In this document: positions 1-11,864 of the stretch, piece by piece | Numbering within the stretch: position 1 is the first letter of the stretch | How the letters are laid out: each line of letters begins with the position of its first letter | Source: Flaveria trinervia | Taxonomy: Eukaryota > Streptophyta > Magnoliopsida > Asterales > Asteraceae | Direction: 5' to 3' | NCBI GenBank assembly: GCA_025506515.1 | Contig: CM046454.1 | Coordinates: 33,480,022 to 33,544,021 of the forward strand | DNA length: 64,000 nucleotides | The notes under the pieces: generated by a model | What the model was told of the DNA's origin: nothing | Seen by the model: the letters and a program-made list of their open reading frames with translations, nothing else | The model's database searches: none | Program-made: the position numbers and the translations under genes

Positions 1-22
1 CCGCCATCGTTGGGGTGTGACA
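1..22 (+). mobile_element. 3' tip of a gypsy 5' LTR
   Basis: The window opens in the last bases of an LTR that ends in GGGGTGTGACA. A primer-binding site follows three bases later, which fixes this as the right edge of a 5' LTR; the rest lies outside the window. Confidence 0.8.
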
Positions 23-25
23 GAT

Positions 26-38
26 TGGTATCAGAGCC
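26..38 (+). other. Primer-binding site (initiator tRNA-Met)
   Basis: TGGTATCAGAGCC is complementary to the 3' end of plant initiator tRNA-Met and is the usual minus-strand primer site of plant LTR retrotransposons. It sits three bases inside the LTR edge. Confidence 0.92.
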
Positions 39-845
39 ATAGTTATAGAGACTTAGTAAAACTTTCATGTTTGACCTAGACTATAACTTAGGACTCCCGG
101 TAGACATGCTTAGGCTTATTTGATTTATTTATTATCTATTGCCTAACAATACTCGAAATCCTACCTTACACTACTTTCATTATATCTCTTGACCTCAAAA
201 GATACTTTCTTTGTGCGTGAAGAAGACAACTACAAGAAGACACTCATATCTCACAAAAGAAACGACATCACCGAAAAAAAAAGGGTGATTCCTATATTTG
301 GTGATGACTTTCAATCCGCTTACATTGGTTTTTGTTTTTGTTTTTGAAATTTCATCATTGAGATAGGAGTGAGTTCCTTAACTTAATGATAATTTCACGC
401 ATCTCTTTCTGGTGGACCCTTAGCCATTGAGTTAAGTAACAACCACAACTTTGGAACGACACCATCAAGCTAGGAGTGAAATCCATATCTTGATGACTAG
501 TTCCATTCCATGATTTTTCAATCCCTCTAAAGTCTCAGATTTTCTAATGACTAAGGATATGTAGTAACCGGAAGGGTGAATATCGATAACCGACTTGTCG
601 GCGAGAATATTCTACCTATAGGCCAAAGCATGAATCCCGAACTCAAAGGTTTTTCTCACCACTTTGGTTAGTCAAAAGTTCTATACCCGAACTACTCCAA
701 ATGCAACCAAACCTCTTTTGTACTTAAATTTGTTTCATATGTTTTAATGTTTTTTTTTCATGTTAAGCTTTTATCATTTACAACCTCAAGCTTCACGCGT
801 CGAACTACTCTTCCGTAATCTAAAACACTAATAATACTCATAAGT

Positions 846-920
<75 letters not shown>

Positions 921-1094
921 TAAGTCTCTATATTATTGTTTACTTTTAACTTTAAATGTGGCCTATGTTTTATTTATGAGAGAATGTGATACATACATGC
1001 TTACGTGACATACTATCATGACTAAAATGTGTAAAATTATTTTTCTCCAAAGCTATTGATTCAAGTCTCATCCTTTCCATTAAACTTTTTATAG
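39..1094 (+). other. Untranslated leader of the gypsy element
   Basis: About 1 kb between the primer-binding site and the first gag ATG. No long ORF is visible. It carries an (AT)n run at 849-917. A long leader before gag is normal for Tekay/Del-type elements. Confidence 0.7.
849..917. repeat. (AT)n microsatellite, 69 bp
   Basis: An uninterrupted alternation of A and T inside the gypsy leader; likely polymorphic and a possible assembly weak point. Confidence 0.97.
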
Positions 1095-2276
1095 ATGGAT
1101 CGTCGTTCGAAAAATAATTCCAACAAGAAAATGATTGCCTTCATGGCAACCCAAATGGCGCGTGTCATCCCCGATATTGTAAGACAAGTCCTAGCCCAAA
1201 TCACTCGGCTGACTCCCAACTTAATACATCAAAAACCCCTACCTTCAACTATAAACACTTCAAATCTTGTGGCCCTAACCCTTCACCGGCGAAGAAGGTG
1301 CTTCGAAGATGCTTGAATGGTTTGATAGCATCGAAGTAACTTTTGTGAATAGCGAATGTCCCAATGAACTAAGGACTCGCAGTGCCACCGTGTCTTCCAA
1401 TAGAGGGCACTTGAATGGTGGAAAAGTGAAAGAACCACCCGTGGCAACTATGTTGCCTTTGCCCTACCTTGGGAGAAGGTAAAAGAACTCATGCTTGAGG
1501 AGTTTTGCCCCTCCCACGAGATGCAAGGTCTTGAGGAAGAGTTTTGGAACCTTAAACAAACTGGAGGGAACAACCAAATCTACACTACTAGGTTCAAACA
1601 ACTTAGCATCCTTGTTCCCCACCTTGTAAACACAACCGATAGGGCCATTGCTAAGTATATTAGAGGACTTCCCCCACTTGTTTATGACTCCATCACTGCA
1701 GCCGAACCATTCTCCCTTGAGAGAGCCATTAGGTTGGCGGCTACCATTTCTGATAATCTTGTAAAAGATGGAACCTTGTCCCTTAAAGGTTCCTCAAAAA
1801 CCGTCCACCAAGTAATTTGTACCACACCCGATGAAACCAAAGATACCAAAACCTCTTCCAAACCCAATAATCGTGGAAAGAAACGAAAGCTACATAGCCG
1901 CAACTATGCCATGACCACCCCAACAACTCAAGCTCTTATCCAACCCACTCAAGAACAACCCAAACAAAATTACACCGGTTCTTTTCCCAAATGTAATACT
2001 TGCCAATACCACCACCCGACTACTTCCAAGTGCCGTCATTGCACAACGTGCAATAGGTTTGGCCACTTTGCTTCGGCATGCCGAAATGGCGCGAATACGC
2101 AAGGAAACCTAGCTCAACCTACCAATAACCAAAAACCCCCAGTGAATACCAATGTCCGTGCATGTTACAGATGTGGAGATCCAAACCACCTTGCCAACCA
2201 ATGCCCACCCAACAATCAACACAAAGTACCGGTTACGCGGGGACGTGCATTCAATATCAACGTTAATCAAGCTTGA
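1095..2276 (+). pseudogene. gag: Gypsy gag (capsid/nucleocapsid), frameshifted
   Basis: Encodes the structural Gag protein that packages element RNA into virus-like particles. Reading opens at ATG 1095 (MDRRSKNN...), loses frame near 1316, and resumes in another frame for 261 codons at 1491-2276. The second part has the retrotransposon Gag core (LEEFWNLKQ..., YTTRFKQLSILVPHLV) and two CX2CX4HX4C zinc knuckles near its C-terminus, CTTCNRFGHFASAC and CYRCGDPNHLANQC, typical of nucleocapsid. The stretch between the pieces still translates as Gag in other frames, so the break is by small indels. The copy cannot make a full Gag. Family assignment to Tekay-like chromovirus rests on the pol genes downstream. 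Confidence 0.88.
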
Positions 2277-2300
2277 AATGAAAATGACGTCGTAAACGGT

Positions 2301-2939
2301 ATGTTTCTTGTTAATGGTATTTACGCTTCAATGTTATTTGATACGGGTGCTGATAAAAGTTTTGTATCCGAAAATTTTGAACCAATGCTTAAATGTACAC
2401 GCTCTAAATTACCAAAATCTTTCACCGTTGAAGTCGCTAACGTCAAATTCGTGTCCGTTGATTTCATTCTTACTAATTGTGTTCTTAGCCTCAACAACCA
2501 TGATTTTCCTATCAAGCTCATCCCAATGAAATTAGGAAGCTTTGATGTCATAGTAGGTATGGATTGGCTTGCCAAAGTCCGTGCTGAAATTGTTTGTTTC
2601 GAAAAGTATATTCGCATTCCACTTCCGTCTGGTGACACTTTAAAAATCTATGGGGAGAAACCAACTAAAGAGCTAAAACTCATGTCTTGTATGGAAGCTC
2701 GAAAATACATTCATCAAGAATGTGTTGCCTTTTTGGCCCATGTTGTTATGGAGAAAGAAACGGGTAAAAGTGTAAAGGATATTCCCGTCATTTGTGATTT
2801 TCCCGATGTCTTCCCCAAGACCTACCCGGTCTTCCTCCTGCTCGTTCCATGGATTATAAAATCAATCTTGTTCCCGGTGCTACACCAGTTGCAAAATCTC
2901 CTTATCGGCTCGCACCACTCGAATGCAAGAACTAGCTAG
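2301..2939 (+). pseudogene. pro: Gypsy aspartic protease plus linker to RT, frameshifted
   Basis: Retroviral-type aspartic protease that would cleave the Gag-Pol polyprotein. The catalytic triplet is visible as LFDTGADKSFVS near residue 13, and the flap/second-half motif as FDVIVGMDWL near residue 80. The residues up to FPDVFP (near nt 2815) look normal. After that the frame is wrong: the true continuation into RT is in another frame and joins the ORF beginning at 2923. One small indel near 2816-2822 therefore separates protease from RT. The ATG at 2301 is only the first in this frame; in the intact element the protease would be read through from gag. Confidence 0.87.
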
Positions 2940-4698
2940 TCAACTCCAAGAGTTGGTTACCAAAGGTTTTATACGTCCTAGCTCATCCCCTTGGGGTGCT
3001 CCGGTCCTTTTTGTCAAAAAGAAGGATGGTACTTTTCGTATGTGCATTGATTATCGCGAGTTCAACAAACTCACCATCAAAAATCGTTACCCTCTTCCTC
3101 GCATTGATGATCTCTTTGACCAGCTCCAAGGAGCAACGTGCTTTTCAAAAATCGACCTTCATTCGGGTTATCATCAACTTCGTGTCCACGAAGAGGACAT
3201 TCCAAAAACCGCTTTTCGTACTAGGTATGGTCATTACGAGTTCATGGTAATGCCTTTCGGTTTGACAAATGCACCCGCAGCCTTTATGGACTTCATGAAC
3301 CGAGTGTGTAGACCCTATCTAGATCGTTTTGTCATTGTATTCATTGATGATATCCTGATTTACTCTAAAACCAAAACCGAACATGAGCATCATCTACGTT
3401 TGGTCTTGGAACTCCTTCGAACCGAAAGACTCTATGCCAAATTCTCCAAGTGTGAGTTTTGGTTGAAAAAAGTTCAATTCCTTGGTCACATCGTAAATGA
3501 GAAAGGGATCCATGTCGACCCTGCAAAAATTGAAGCTCTCAAAAGTTGGGCCGCTCCGAAAAATCCTACCGAAGTTCGTTCTTTTCTCGGGTTGGCAGGT
3601 TACTACCACCATTTCATCTCTAACTTTTCCAAAATCGCGGTTCCTCTCACTTCGTTGACCCAAAAAGAGAAATCTTTCGTGTGGGGTCCTGAACAAGAAA
3701 ATTCATTCCAAACTCTCAAGCAAATGTTATGCGATGCCCCTATCCTAGCACTCCCAAACGTAAATCACGACTTTGTTATCTATTGTGACGCCTCCAATCA
3801 AGGACTCGGTTGTGTTCTGATGCAACGTGACAAAGTCATTGCCTATGCATCAAGACAACTCAAGGTTCATGAAAAGAACTACACAACCCACGATCTCGAA
3901 CTCAGTGCCGTTGTTTTCGCTCTTAAGATATGGAGACACTACCTTTATGGTACTAAATGTCAGGTCTTCACCGACCATAAGAGTCTCCAACATATCTTCA
4001 ATCAAAAGGAGCTCAACATGCGTCAACGACGATGGGTCGAACTGTTAAACGATTATGATTGTGAAATCCGTTATCATCCCGGTAAAGCAAATGTTGTGGC
4101 CGATGCTCTTAGCCGAAAGAGTCATGACAAGGCCAACATCATGTGCGTGACCAACCGTCTCCGTTTTCTACAATTCCAAATCGACATCCAATCCCATATC
4201 CGTGAAGCGCAACATTCATCGATCGTTGAAAATAATTTATACAATGAAATGCAATGTGGAGCCGAACACCACCTTGAGTCTAAATCCAACGGAATCCTTC
4301 ATTACCTTGGTCGTATATGGATTCCTAATTGTGACAATCTCCGTGCCCTTGTGATGAGTGAAGCACATAAGACACGATATTCCATTCATCTCGGTGCCGA
4401 CAAGATGTATCAAGATCTTCGTCATACTTATTGGTGGCCGGGTATGAAGAAGGATATCGCTCTCTTTGTGGCTAAGTGTCTCACTTGTTCAAAAGTTAAA
4501 GCCGAACATCAACGTCCTTCTGGATTACTCGAACAACCAGAAATTCCAGTGTGGAAATGGGAAAGTATTGCCATGGATTTCATCACCAAACTCCCACGAA
4601 CATCATCCGGGCATGATAGTATTTGGGTGATCATTGACCGATTGACCAAATTTGCTCACTTTCTCCCATTCATGAAGATTACTCTATTGAGAAACTAG
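2923..4698 (+). pseudogene. pol: Gypsy reverse transcriptase, RNase H and integrase N-terminus
   Basis: A 591-codon open stretch. RT comes first (FRMCIDYREFNKLTIKNRYP; catalytic FIDDIL with the Asp pair at residues 142-143), then RNase H from about residue 283 (IYCDAS at 286-291; TDHKSL; DALSRK), then the integrase HHCC zinc domain (about 480-526, with CLTCSK) and the start of the DDE core (MDFITKLPR). It stops at 4696 just after HFLPFMK because of an indel; integrase resumes in another frame. The RT sequence is of the Tekay/Del chromovirus kind (RIDDLFDQLQGA). The run of about 590 intact codons suggests moderate age. Function: copies element RNA to DNA in the particle. Confidence 0.95.
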
Positions 4699-5654
4699 CT
4701 CGTATCTATACTGCAGAAATCGTCAGCCGTCATGGTATTCCTCTAGACATCATTTCCGACCGAGATGGTCGTTTCACTTCCCGCCTATGGCGATCTTTTC
4801 AAGCAGCTTTAGGAACTCAACTCAATCTTAGTACGGATTTTCATCCTCAAACGGATGGTCAATCCGAACATACTATCCAAACCCTCGAAGATATGCTTCG
4901 ATCGTGTGTCATTGATTTTGGTGGGAATTGGGATGTACATTTGCCATTGGCCGAATTTTTGTACAATAACAGTTATCACTCGAGTATCAAAATGGCACCA
5001 TTTGAAGCTCTTTATGGACGAAAGTGTCGATCACCCATTTGTTGGCATGAGATTCGTGAGGCACAAATCATTGGACCCGAACTCATTCAAGAGACGACGG
5101 ATAAGGTCTTGCAAATCCCTGATAACATGATCAAAGCAAGGCACCGTCAGAAGGATTATGCTAACAAAAAATGTAAACCCATGGAATTTGAAGTTGGTGA
5201 TCTCGTACTCCTTAAAGTATCTCCTTGGAAGGGAGTAGTGCGTTTTGGTATGAAAGGAAAGCTTACACCCCGATACGTAGGTCCATTCAAAATCCTTGAA
5301 AGAGTGGGTAAAGTGGCTTATCGACTTGACCTACCGCAAGAGCTTAGCAATATCCATCCAACATTTCATGTCTCAAATCTCAAAAGATGTCTAGCTAATG
5401 GAAGTCTTCATGTCCCAATTGATGAGATTCGTATTGATGAGACCATGCACTTCGTTGAGAAACGCGTAGAAATCATGGACCGTGAAATCAAACAACTCAA
5501 GCGTAGTCGTATTCCTATAGTCAAAGTACGTTGGGAAGCAAAGCGTGGTGCTGAATTTACTTGGGAACGGGAAGACCAAATGAAAGCCAAGTACCGGCAC
5601 CTTTTTTTATTCAGAATCTACTTCTTAGTGAAATTTCGGGACGAAATTTTCTAA
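4699..5654 (+). pseudogene. pol: Gypsy integrase core/C-terminus with chromodomain-like tail
   Basis: Continuation of integrase after the break near 4680. Positions 4699-4892 translate as the central catalytic region, including an SDRDGRF stretch with the second catalytic Asp. From 4893 a 253-codon ORF gives the third part of the core (LAEFLYNNSYHSS, ALYGRKCRSPI), the GPY/F region (KLTPRYVGPFKILERVG) and a C-terminal segment with IVKVRWEAKRG and FTWEREDQMKAKYRHLF. That tail matches the divergent chromodomain of Tekay/Del elements, which guides insertion to certain chromatin. Ends just before the polypurine tract. Confidence 0.9.
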
Positions 5655-5666
5655 AGTAGGGGAGAC
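5653..5666 (+). other. Polypurine tract of the gypsy element
   Basis: AAAGTAGGGGAGA immediately before the TG that opens the 3' LTR; primes plus-strand DNA synthesis. Confidence 0.85.
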
Positions 5667-7237
5667 TGTAACGTCCGTACTTTTTGTTGTTTTATTTCTA
5701 GTCCTTATACGTTGTAATTCATCAATTTATACCCTTGTACTCTTGAGTCTTGATCAACGGAATATTATTAAAAGTTATTTTATATACTTATATGTTACAC
5801 ATGCTTAAAGGAAACGTTATATGCATTCAAATATACTTACGACACGCTATAAATATAGATTCAGTCGGAATCATACATAACCGGTGTTCATGAACGAACC
5901 CAACCAACTTGTAAACAAGCCCAAATTTTTAAAATATAATTAAGGGTCTTAAAACACGTAAAATAACCCAAAAGAAAAGCCCTAAACCAAGTCCAATGGT
6001 CCAAGCTCAACACAAACACAAGTTTGTGATAGTAACTCTCGAACCGTATCAAAATCAATGCCCCAAACCCAATTCTAAGTACCATGACTGTTAAATTACT
6101 CATCTCCATATGAAATTACTCTGAAAATGGTGAACGTAGAAAAAAATCGCGTGCGAAACGGAGTTATAACGAAGCGGGAATTGCGAAAACAAGTTTGATG
6201 GTTTTGTTGACTAGTCAAACGGTTTAAGCCCATTTTCCTTTTTTTAACCTAATTAAAGCCCATCAAATCCAACTCCTTCCTTTATAAACTAGCCTCCACC
6301 CCCACAAAACCTTGTACAGTCTACATCCCACCAAAACACTCTCAAATTCTCTCAAGGTTCTCTTCTTCTTCACAAAAATTCTGCACAAAACCTTCAAGGT
6401 TAGAACACCATTCTAACCCATTTTTCTTGCTTCTAACACTTAAACCTTGCATCTAGCTTCATGGATACACCTCTAGGACTATCGCCAATGACTTTGCCTT
6501 GGCAACATTGAGTGGAAGCCATCTATAATGAGGTCCAAAGCTAGTTTTACAAGGCTGAATTTTTATTTTGTTTCTTTGTCCTTGATTTTTTTTATCTTTT
6601 AACAAGCTTAAATCTTATTTTAAAACATACTAAACCACTTGGAACAAACCATGGACTATTCTCTAGGTTTCCAATGGTAAACACTAAGGGGGAGGCACCT
6701 AAAATGGGTTCCCAAGTGGCTAAACTTTATGAAATTGTTTCTCTTGAGTTTACCTTGTTCAAACTTGGATTTCTTTGAAGTAAACTTTGTCTCCAACAAA
6801 CCTCATTGTTGGATGACTTGAGTTAAGGTAAAAAAATCCTGAAATGAATGAGTTTTGAACTTAACTTTATATCTTTTTATTACTCAAGTAATCTAACATA
6901 ACAACAAGTGTGATAAACCAAACTAAGTATTCAACTTTACCATGTTGAAAAGTTTATGTTAAGGTTCCAATGGCAATCTTGAAGAACTTTGGTTCTTCAA
7001 GTAGTGCTTTCCCACCATAACTCGCCCGGATTACTTGAGATATTATATGTAGTATATCTATACTTTAAACACTTAAACTATTATATGAGTATTTACAAAG
7101 GTTTGTGGATTATTATCCTACCTTCGTATCTCATGACCTCCTTCGAGGAGGGTACACTAACGTACTAACTTTACCATCCGAATCTCCAACACTAGTTGGT
7201 GAATTGTGTTTTGGTCCGCCATTGGCGATACACGACT
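5667..7237 (+). mobile_element. 3' LTR of the gypsy element (right edge uncertain)
   Basis: Opens with TGTAACGTCCGTAC, a standard gypsy LTR start, directly after the polypurine tract. A TATA-like box at 6281 would drive transcription. The right edge is not clean: the 5' LTR ends CCGCCATCGTTGGGGTGTGACA-like, and the only partial match is CCGCCATTGGCG at about 7217. The final bases therefore seem lost or replaced by the next element. Length is about 1.57 kb if this is right. Confidence 0.6.
6281..6288 (+). promoter_or_regulatory. TATA-like box in the gypsy LTR
   Basis: TTTATAAA followed about 30 bp later by a C-rich ACCCCCACAAAAC stretch, as expected for the U3/R junction. Assigned by position only. 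Confidence 0.45.
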
Positions 7238-7325
7238 TCTATGATGTCCTATTCATCCATGTTCATGTTTTTCTATTCTTTTTGATGTCCTATTCATCAA
7301 CTGTTCATAAGCATTTCTTGCAACA

Positions 7326-7690
7326 CATCCACATTTCTTTGCCAATCCGCATTTGTTTGGAAAGCATCCGCATTTTTTTGCAAGGCATCCGCATTTGATT
7401 TTAATGTATCCGCATTTAACTTCAAAGCATCCGCATTTGTGCTTAGAGTACCCGCATTTGTTTTATAAGTCATCCGCATTTGGTGTCAAGGCATCCGCAT
7501 TTGGTAACAAGTCACCCGCATTTGGTGACAAGTCATCCGCATTTGTGACAAGTCATCCGCATTTGTGACAAGTCATCCGCATTTGTTGCCAAGTCATCCG
7601 CATTTGGTGACAACTCAACCGCATTTGTGTATAAAACATCCGCATTTGATGAAGCTTCATCCGCATTTGTTTTTGTTCATCCGCGTTTTT
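7326..7690. repeat. CATCCGCATTTG minisatellite
   Basis: About fifteen spaced copies of (C)ATCCGCATTTG, separated by variable 8-12 bp spacers such as GTGACAAGT. The word is constant while the spacers vary. On the minus strand it reads CAAATGCGGATG. The core ATGCGGATG recurs on the plus strand at 45530-45620 in an unrelated gypsy LTR. Confidence 0.93.
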
Positions 7691-7779
7691 TTTCAGACTT
7701 GAACAAAAATGATTTCACACTGCAGTGCAGGTCAGGAAATCAACAGTAGCTTCCATTTCATCATCTTTTCTTTTTTTTA

Positions 7780-8065
7780 ATGATGATCATGTTCAATTGC
7801 ATCGAATTTTGAAGTAATAATCCAGTGAATTATTATATTTCTTCAAATCGTATCATATTAGAACAAATCTGTGATTTTTCTTCTTGATTTTTGAGATGAA
7901 CAAATGTGTTTTATTCTTTTTTTGATGTTAATCTTATTCAATTGCATTGAATTTTGAAGGAATAATCTTGAGCATATTCAAGATTCTTCAAATCGTACCA
8001 TAGTTGAACAGATTTGTTGGTTTTTCTTCTAATTTTGGGTATGAACATGTGGGTTTTTGATGAAC
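7780..8065. repeat. Diverged direct duplication, unit about 143 bp
   Basis: The segment starting GATGATCATGTTCAATTGCAT (7780) is repeated from about 7922 (GATGTTAATCTTATTCAATTG). Shared stretches include GAATTTTGAAG, AATAATC, TTCTTCAAATCGTA and TTTTTCTTCT, with many point differences. Confidence 0.8.
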
Positions 8066-8303
8066 GGAGACTTCGTTTTCTTTTCATTTGATGAACAGGT
8101 GGGATTTGAATCATAGAACAAAGAGATGGATAATAATAATAATGTTATGATTTCATTGATGTTGATAAACAAGTTACAATGAGAATCATAGATGGCTGGT
8201 GAAATCAAACCCACCTAAAGGAGAGGATTTCTCCTTTGATGGTGAGTTATACAATGAGAAACACACACAAAAAGCCACACATGCATAAATGCACTAGTGG
8301 GTC

Positions 8304-8311
8304 TATTTATA
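8304..8311 (-). promoter_or_regulatory. TATA box of the minus copia-like LTR
   Basis: Minus strand reads TATAAATAGACCCAC, about 180 bp inside the LTR start, a normal position for a short copia U3. Confidence 0.5.
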
Positions 8312-8490
8312 CTAATATTACAACATGACCTAATTTTGACTTTGTAATTGTCTTGATGTTGACTTTGTCATGTTGAATTGTCTTGTTTTGTCGTAATCAA
8401 CTTGGTCTCTGAACTTGTACAATGAGATCTTCAGTTGGATGTAATTATGATTTGGTAAGCTTTAGTTTATTCCATTGTTGAATCCCAACA

Positions 8491-9827
8491 ATAATAATCT
8501 ATGATAAACAATAATAATCTAATTAATAATGTTAATTATTAGTTGTGATTATGTGATTCATGAATTAATAGAATTTTAGATATCTATTTTATAAATTTTA
8601 CGCGATAACGTGACAACATGCCAACATGTTATATATATTTCATGTGTTGTGTGAGTTGTTGTAAATGTTTATGATTATTATTGTTGGTTAATAATACTTA
8701 TAAACCCTAGATAAAATTATTTAAAAAGTGTTAAAATATCAGTTTTATAAAATAAATTGAAGTGGTTATTTTGTAGTTACCTTTTAACCAAATATTACCA
8801 AAATTAACCCAACCATAGCCCCCAAACCCAATTTCAGCCGCAAACACCATTCCCAACCCCCAAAATTGTGATTCTGATTAAGAAACAACACATACAGATC
8901 GGATTTGATCTAAAGGTTAGTTTTAACTAATTTTCATGTTGGTTGTTGTTGATGAACCCTAGATTCAAAATTGGTGATGTAAAAATGAAATTGATGATTG
9001 TTAGATGTTATATGATGTTAGTTAGGTTATATGAGTGCTAGATTATGTTGATCGTGCAAGAAATCTATGGATTGATCATCTAGTTCATACATTGCTTTAA
9101 GAGGTAACTTTTTGTTCTTGGAATTCATGATTTGATGATGTTATGATGTTAGATACAATGCTTTGATGTTAGTTTAATTGAATTGTGCAAGAAAATCCTT
9201 GAATTTGAGTTGTTGATCATAACTTACTAAAAGTGGAAACTTTTGTGTATGATGATTTGGAATTTTGATGATTTGGTGATGGTTAACATGTTAGAATGAA
9301 TGTTATGAACTTGATTAGGTATAAAATTGAGAAACTTATGATTGAATTGGATGCTAGATCACTTTTGGTTGTTACTTTCCCAAACGTGAAACTTTATTTT
9401 TGTAGAACCATAGATATGGTCATTTGGGCATGCTTATGATGTTAGGATCATGTTACAATGATTTTTGATGATGTTTAATGTGATGGAATGTGATAATTGG
9501 GTTATTTGGATGCTTGGTTGATCATGTTAGGAATTTAGGTTTGGTGATCATACATGGTAATGAATGACAGTTAGTGATTAGGAGATCATAATTGGGATTG
9601 GAATTGATTGTCACTGTGTATGTTGGTAATGTGATTGTGATTGTTATACACGTGTGCGAATTTGACGCCCCTACTTAGTAGGATTGGCTGAGTTTAGGAT
9701 CTGAAGTTGTGAGTGGCATCACATGGCACGTAGTGCATGATTAGACTTCACATATGAATTATTTGTTGTGATGTATTTATATTCATGTTGAATATGTTGG
9801 TTGTTAAGATTTGCATGAGTTGTATGA
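8491..9827 (+). mobile_element. Plus-strand gypsy LTR, first part (5' truncated)
   Basis: Homology to the reverse complement of 13610-14060 begins exactly at 8491 (AATAATCTATGATAAACAATAATAATC...), so this is an LTR of the same family in the opposite orientation, missing roughly its first 150 bp. It continues to a nested solo LTR at 9833 and resumes after it. It includes the motif GGCATCACATGGCACGTAGTGCATGATTAG, usual in this type of LTR. Confidence 0.6.
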
Positions 9828-9832
9828 TGATC

Positions 9833-11864
9833 TGCAAGGCCCCGTTCTCGGGAAGCCTCACAGTTGGTTAATCATAGCATAAAATCAGTTTAATAACAAA
9901 AACATTGCAGCGAAAATAATTAGACATTCATTTAAAACTTAGAAACCATATTTTACTCATACATCTGTCCTCTAATTGTAAACAAAACATAGTACTTGTT
10001 CTTAAATTACAATAAAAGATTTCATAAACAGGAATGCCATCCATAGCTCCACAAGTAGCTCCGTGGTTTCATCCTCAGCATCAGCATTTACCTGCCAACT
10101 ATTATGCATAAAAGTCAGCTTTGCTGAGTGAGTTCTAGTTTTAGGTAAATAAAAAAACTATAACGTTATCCATCATATAATGACCATGCATACATAGTAC
10201 ATAAAATTTTCATCTTAATAAGCATGTTCATTATCATTCATTCATTCATATCTTTCGCTTCATGATAAACGAGATAGCACAAAGCAAGAGCTCCATGTTG
10301 ATCGACAATGAATGTCGATCCCTATCGATACACATCATCATGGTAGCTAACCCCCGACAGTTGATCCACACTACAAGGCATATAGCCCGCTCATGAATAC
10401 AGATCAAATATCATATATCAGACTCACATAAGTGAAGTCTATCATAGTGCTTGCAAAACGTTTCATCATCAAATGGCCCGGGGGTAACATTCATTAAGTT
10501 TCACTTTTCATTAATATCATCTTCCACTTTAATACATATAATACTTAACTTATTATGTACACAACATTCCATGTACTAGTCATCATAAAACATAACCTAC
10601 CCTCCGTGGGACAGTAGGGGTTCGGGGGCGGCAGCCCCAGATAGCGAGGTCCTAGGGGCGGCAGTCCCTAATGGGGTCCAAGGGGCAACGCGAAATTTTT
10701 TTATTTTTAAGTATTTATATAACACATTTTCTTATAGAAAAATCGATCTTCCTGTTAAAACCTCATAAAACTCAGTCATTTAAAAACGTATATTTGGTAT
10801 GCATGATAACCCCAAAACATGGAAAAATTTACAAATAAGGGGATCTAGAACTCACCTGGATACCGAGACTAACGTCTAAACTAAGTTTACAAGGCTAGGA
10901 TCACATTACACAGCCTGTAGATAAGTTGACACTTAAAGAGGGTTAATTTCTGCCTAAATTCCTTGTTAATTTCGCTGCCAGAAAAGCAGTTTCGCTGCCA
11001 GTTTCGCTGCCAGTTTCGCTGCCAGTTTCGCTGCCAGTTTCGCTGCCAGTTTCGCTGCCAGTTTCGCTGCCAGTTTCGCTGCCAGTTTCGCTGCCAGTTT
11101 CGCTGCCAGTTTCGCTGCCAGTTTCGCTGCCAGTTTCGCTGCCAGTTTCGCTGCCAGTTTCGCTGCCAGTTTCGCTAATATGTTCACTGCCAGCCTCGCA
11201 TGGCAGTTTCGCCCCAACTTTCGTTGGAATTCCATGGCTGCGAAATTATCTGCGAAACTATAGTTTCGTAGAAAACCCACAGTTTCACAGCTTGAATATG
11301 CAATTTCGTTGGATGCTTACACAGTTTCGCAAATCACATAAAATTATGAACCAGCCTGTTTTTAACCCAAAATCGCAACCTTTTACGTCGAATCTCTTAG
11401 TTAATCATCCATGAGGCTATATCTAAGCTTTTCACATGTTTCATATGTAAAAATAGGACCTTTATATGATTCTGTGTAACTTTTCAGAACCCAAAACCCT
11501 AGAATCCGGGTTTGATCCACAGAAGGGTTTGGAGGCCGAATCTTACCTTGATTTGTTGCTCCTTTCTTACGGTATGATGCCCAACTGTTCAGATCTTCAA
11601 TCCCTTAACCTTTGAAGCTCCAATACTTGAGTTTTCTTTACTTTCTCTCTCTACTTTCTCTCTTTATGAATTTTGGTGGCTAGGGTTGGAATGTGGAAGA
11701 TGGTGGTTGATTAGATGGTTAAAGGGCTGATTATAGGCCCAAAATCACTTAGGCTCTTACCCATAAGCCTAATTAGCTCATAACCCATTTCCTTTCTTTA
11801 TTAAATACCCACTAATTAAGCCCATTATCCTTCCTGACTCGTTTTAAATTTTTAGGGTGTTACG
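9833..11864 (-). mobile_element. Solo gypsy LTR, 2032 bp, TSD TGATC
   Basis: Flanked by the 5-bp direct repeat TGATC at 9828-9832 and 11865-11869. The left end is TGCAAGGCCCC and the right end GGGTGTTACG, so on the minus strand it reads (C)GTAACACCC...GGGGCCTTGCA: a gypsy LTR with its first T mutated to C. It contains no coding region and no primer site, hence a solo LTR left by recombination between two LTRs. It holds a GTTTCGCTGCC tandem array and scattered GTTTCGC words. Its left end resembles the LTR at 44129. Confidence 0.85.
10988..11167. repeat. 12-bp tandem repeat AGTTTCGCTGCC, 15 units
   Basis: Fifteen head-to-tail units without visible change, followed by a partial unit. The flanks (10960-10987, 11168-11340) contain further dispersed TTTCGC words on both strands. 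The homogeneity suggests recent expansion. Any translation of it (QFRC or AAKL repeats) is a by-product. Confidence 0.97.

Larger units (their letters stand above)
7238..8490 (-). mobile_element. Minus-strand copia-like LTR and leader fragment
   Basis: The right edge reads ...GAATCCCAACA, i.e. TGTTGGGATTC on the minus strand, a copia-style LTR start. It is followed on that strand by a TATA box (8304-8311) and a leader-like stretch holding the CATCCGCATTTG array. No primer-binding site, no coding sequence and no matching second LTR were found, so it may be a truncated element. The left edge at about 7238 is simply where the gypsy LTR appears to stop. Confidence 0.5.

Noticed and set aside
26..38. 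tRNA gene fragment
   Set aside because: TGGTATCAGAGCC here is a primer-binding site next to an LTR edge, not part of a tRNA gene; the same holds at 23551, 41013, 59955 and 61761.
1..7237. Integrated pararetrovirus or other plant virus
   Set aside because: Gene order gag-PR-RT-RH-IN with LTRs and a chromodomain-like tail is a gypsy chromovirus; no movement protein or virus-specific coat region is seen.
7326..7690. CRISPR-like array (constant repeat, variable spacer)
   Set aside because: Repeat only 12 bp, spacers 8-12 bp, plant retrotransposon context and no cas genes.
10963..11280. ORFs of QFRC or AAKL repeats on both strands
   Set aside because: Translation of the 12-bp tandem array; a 12-bp unit is open in several frames by construction.
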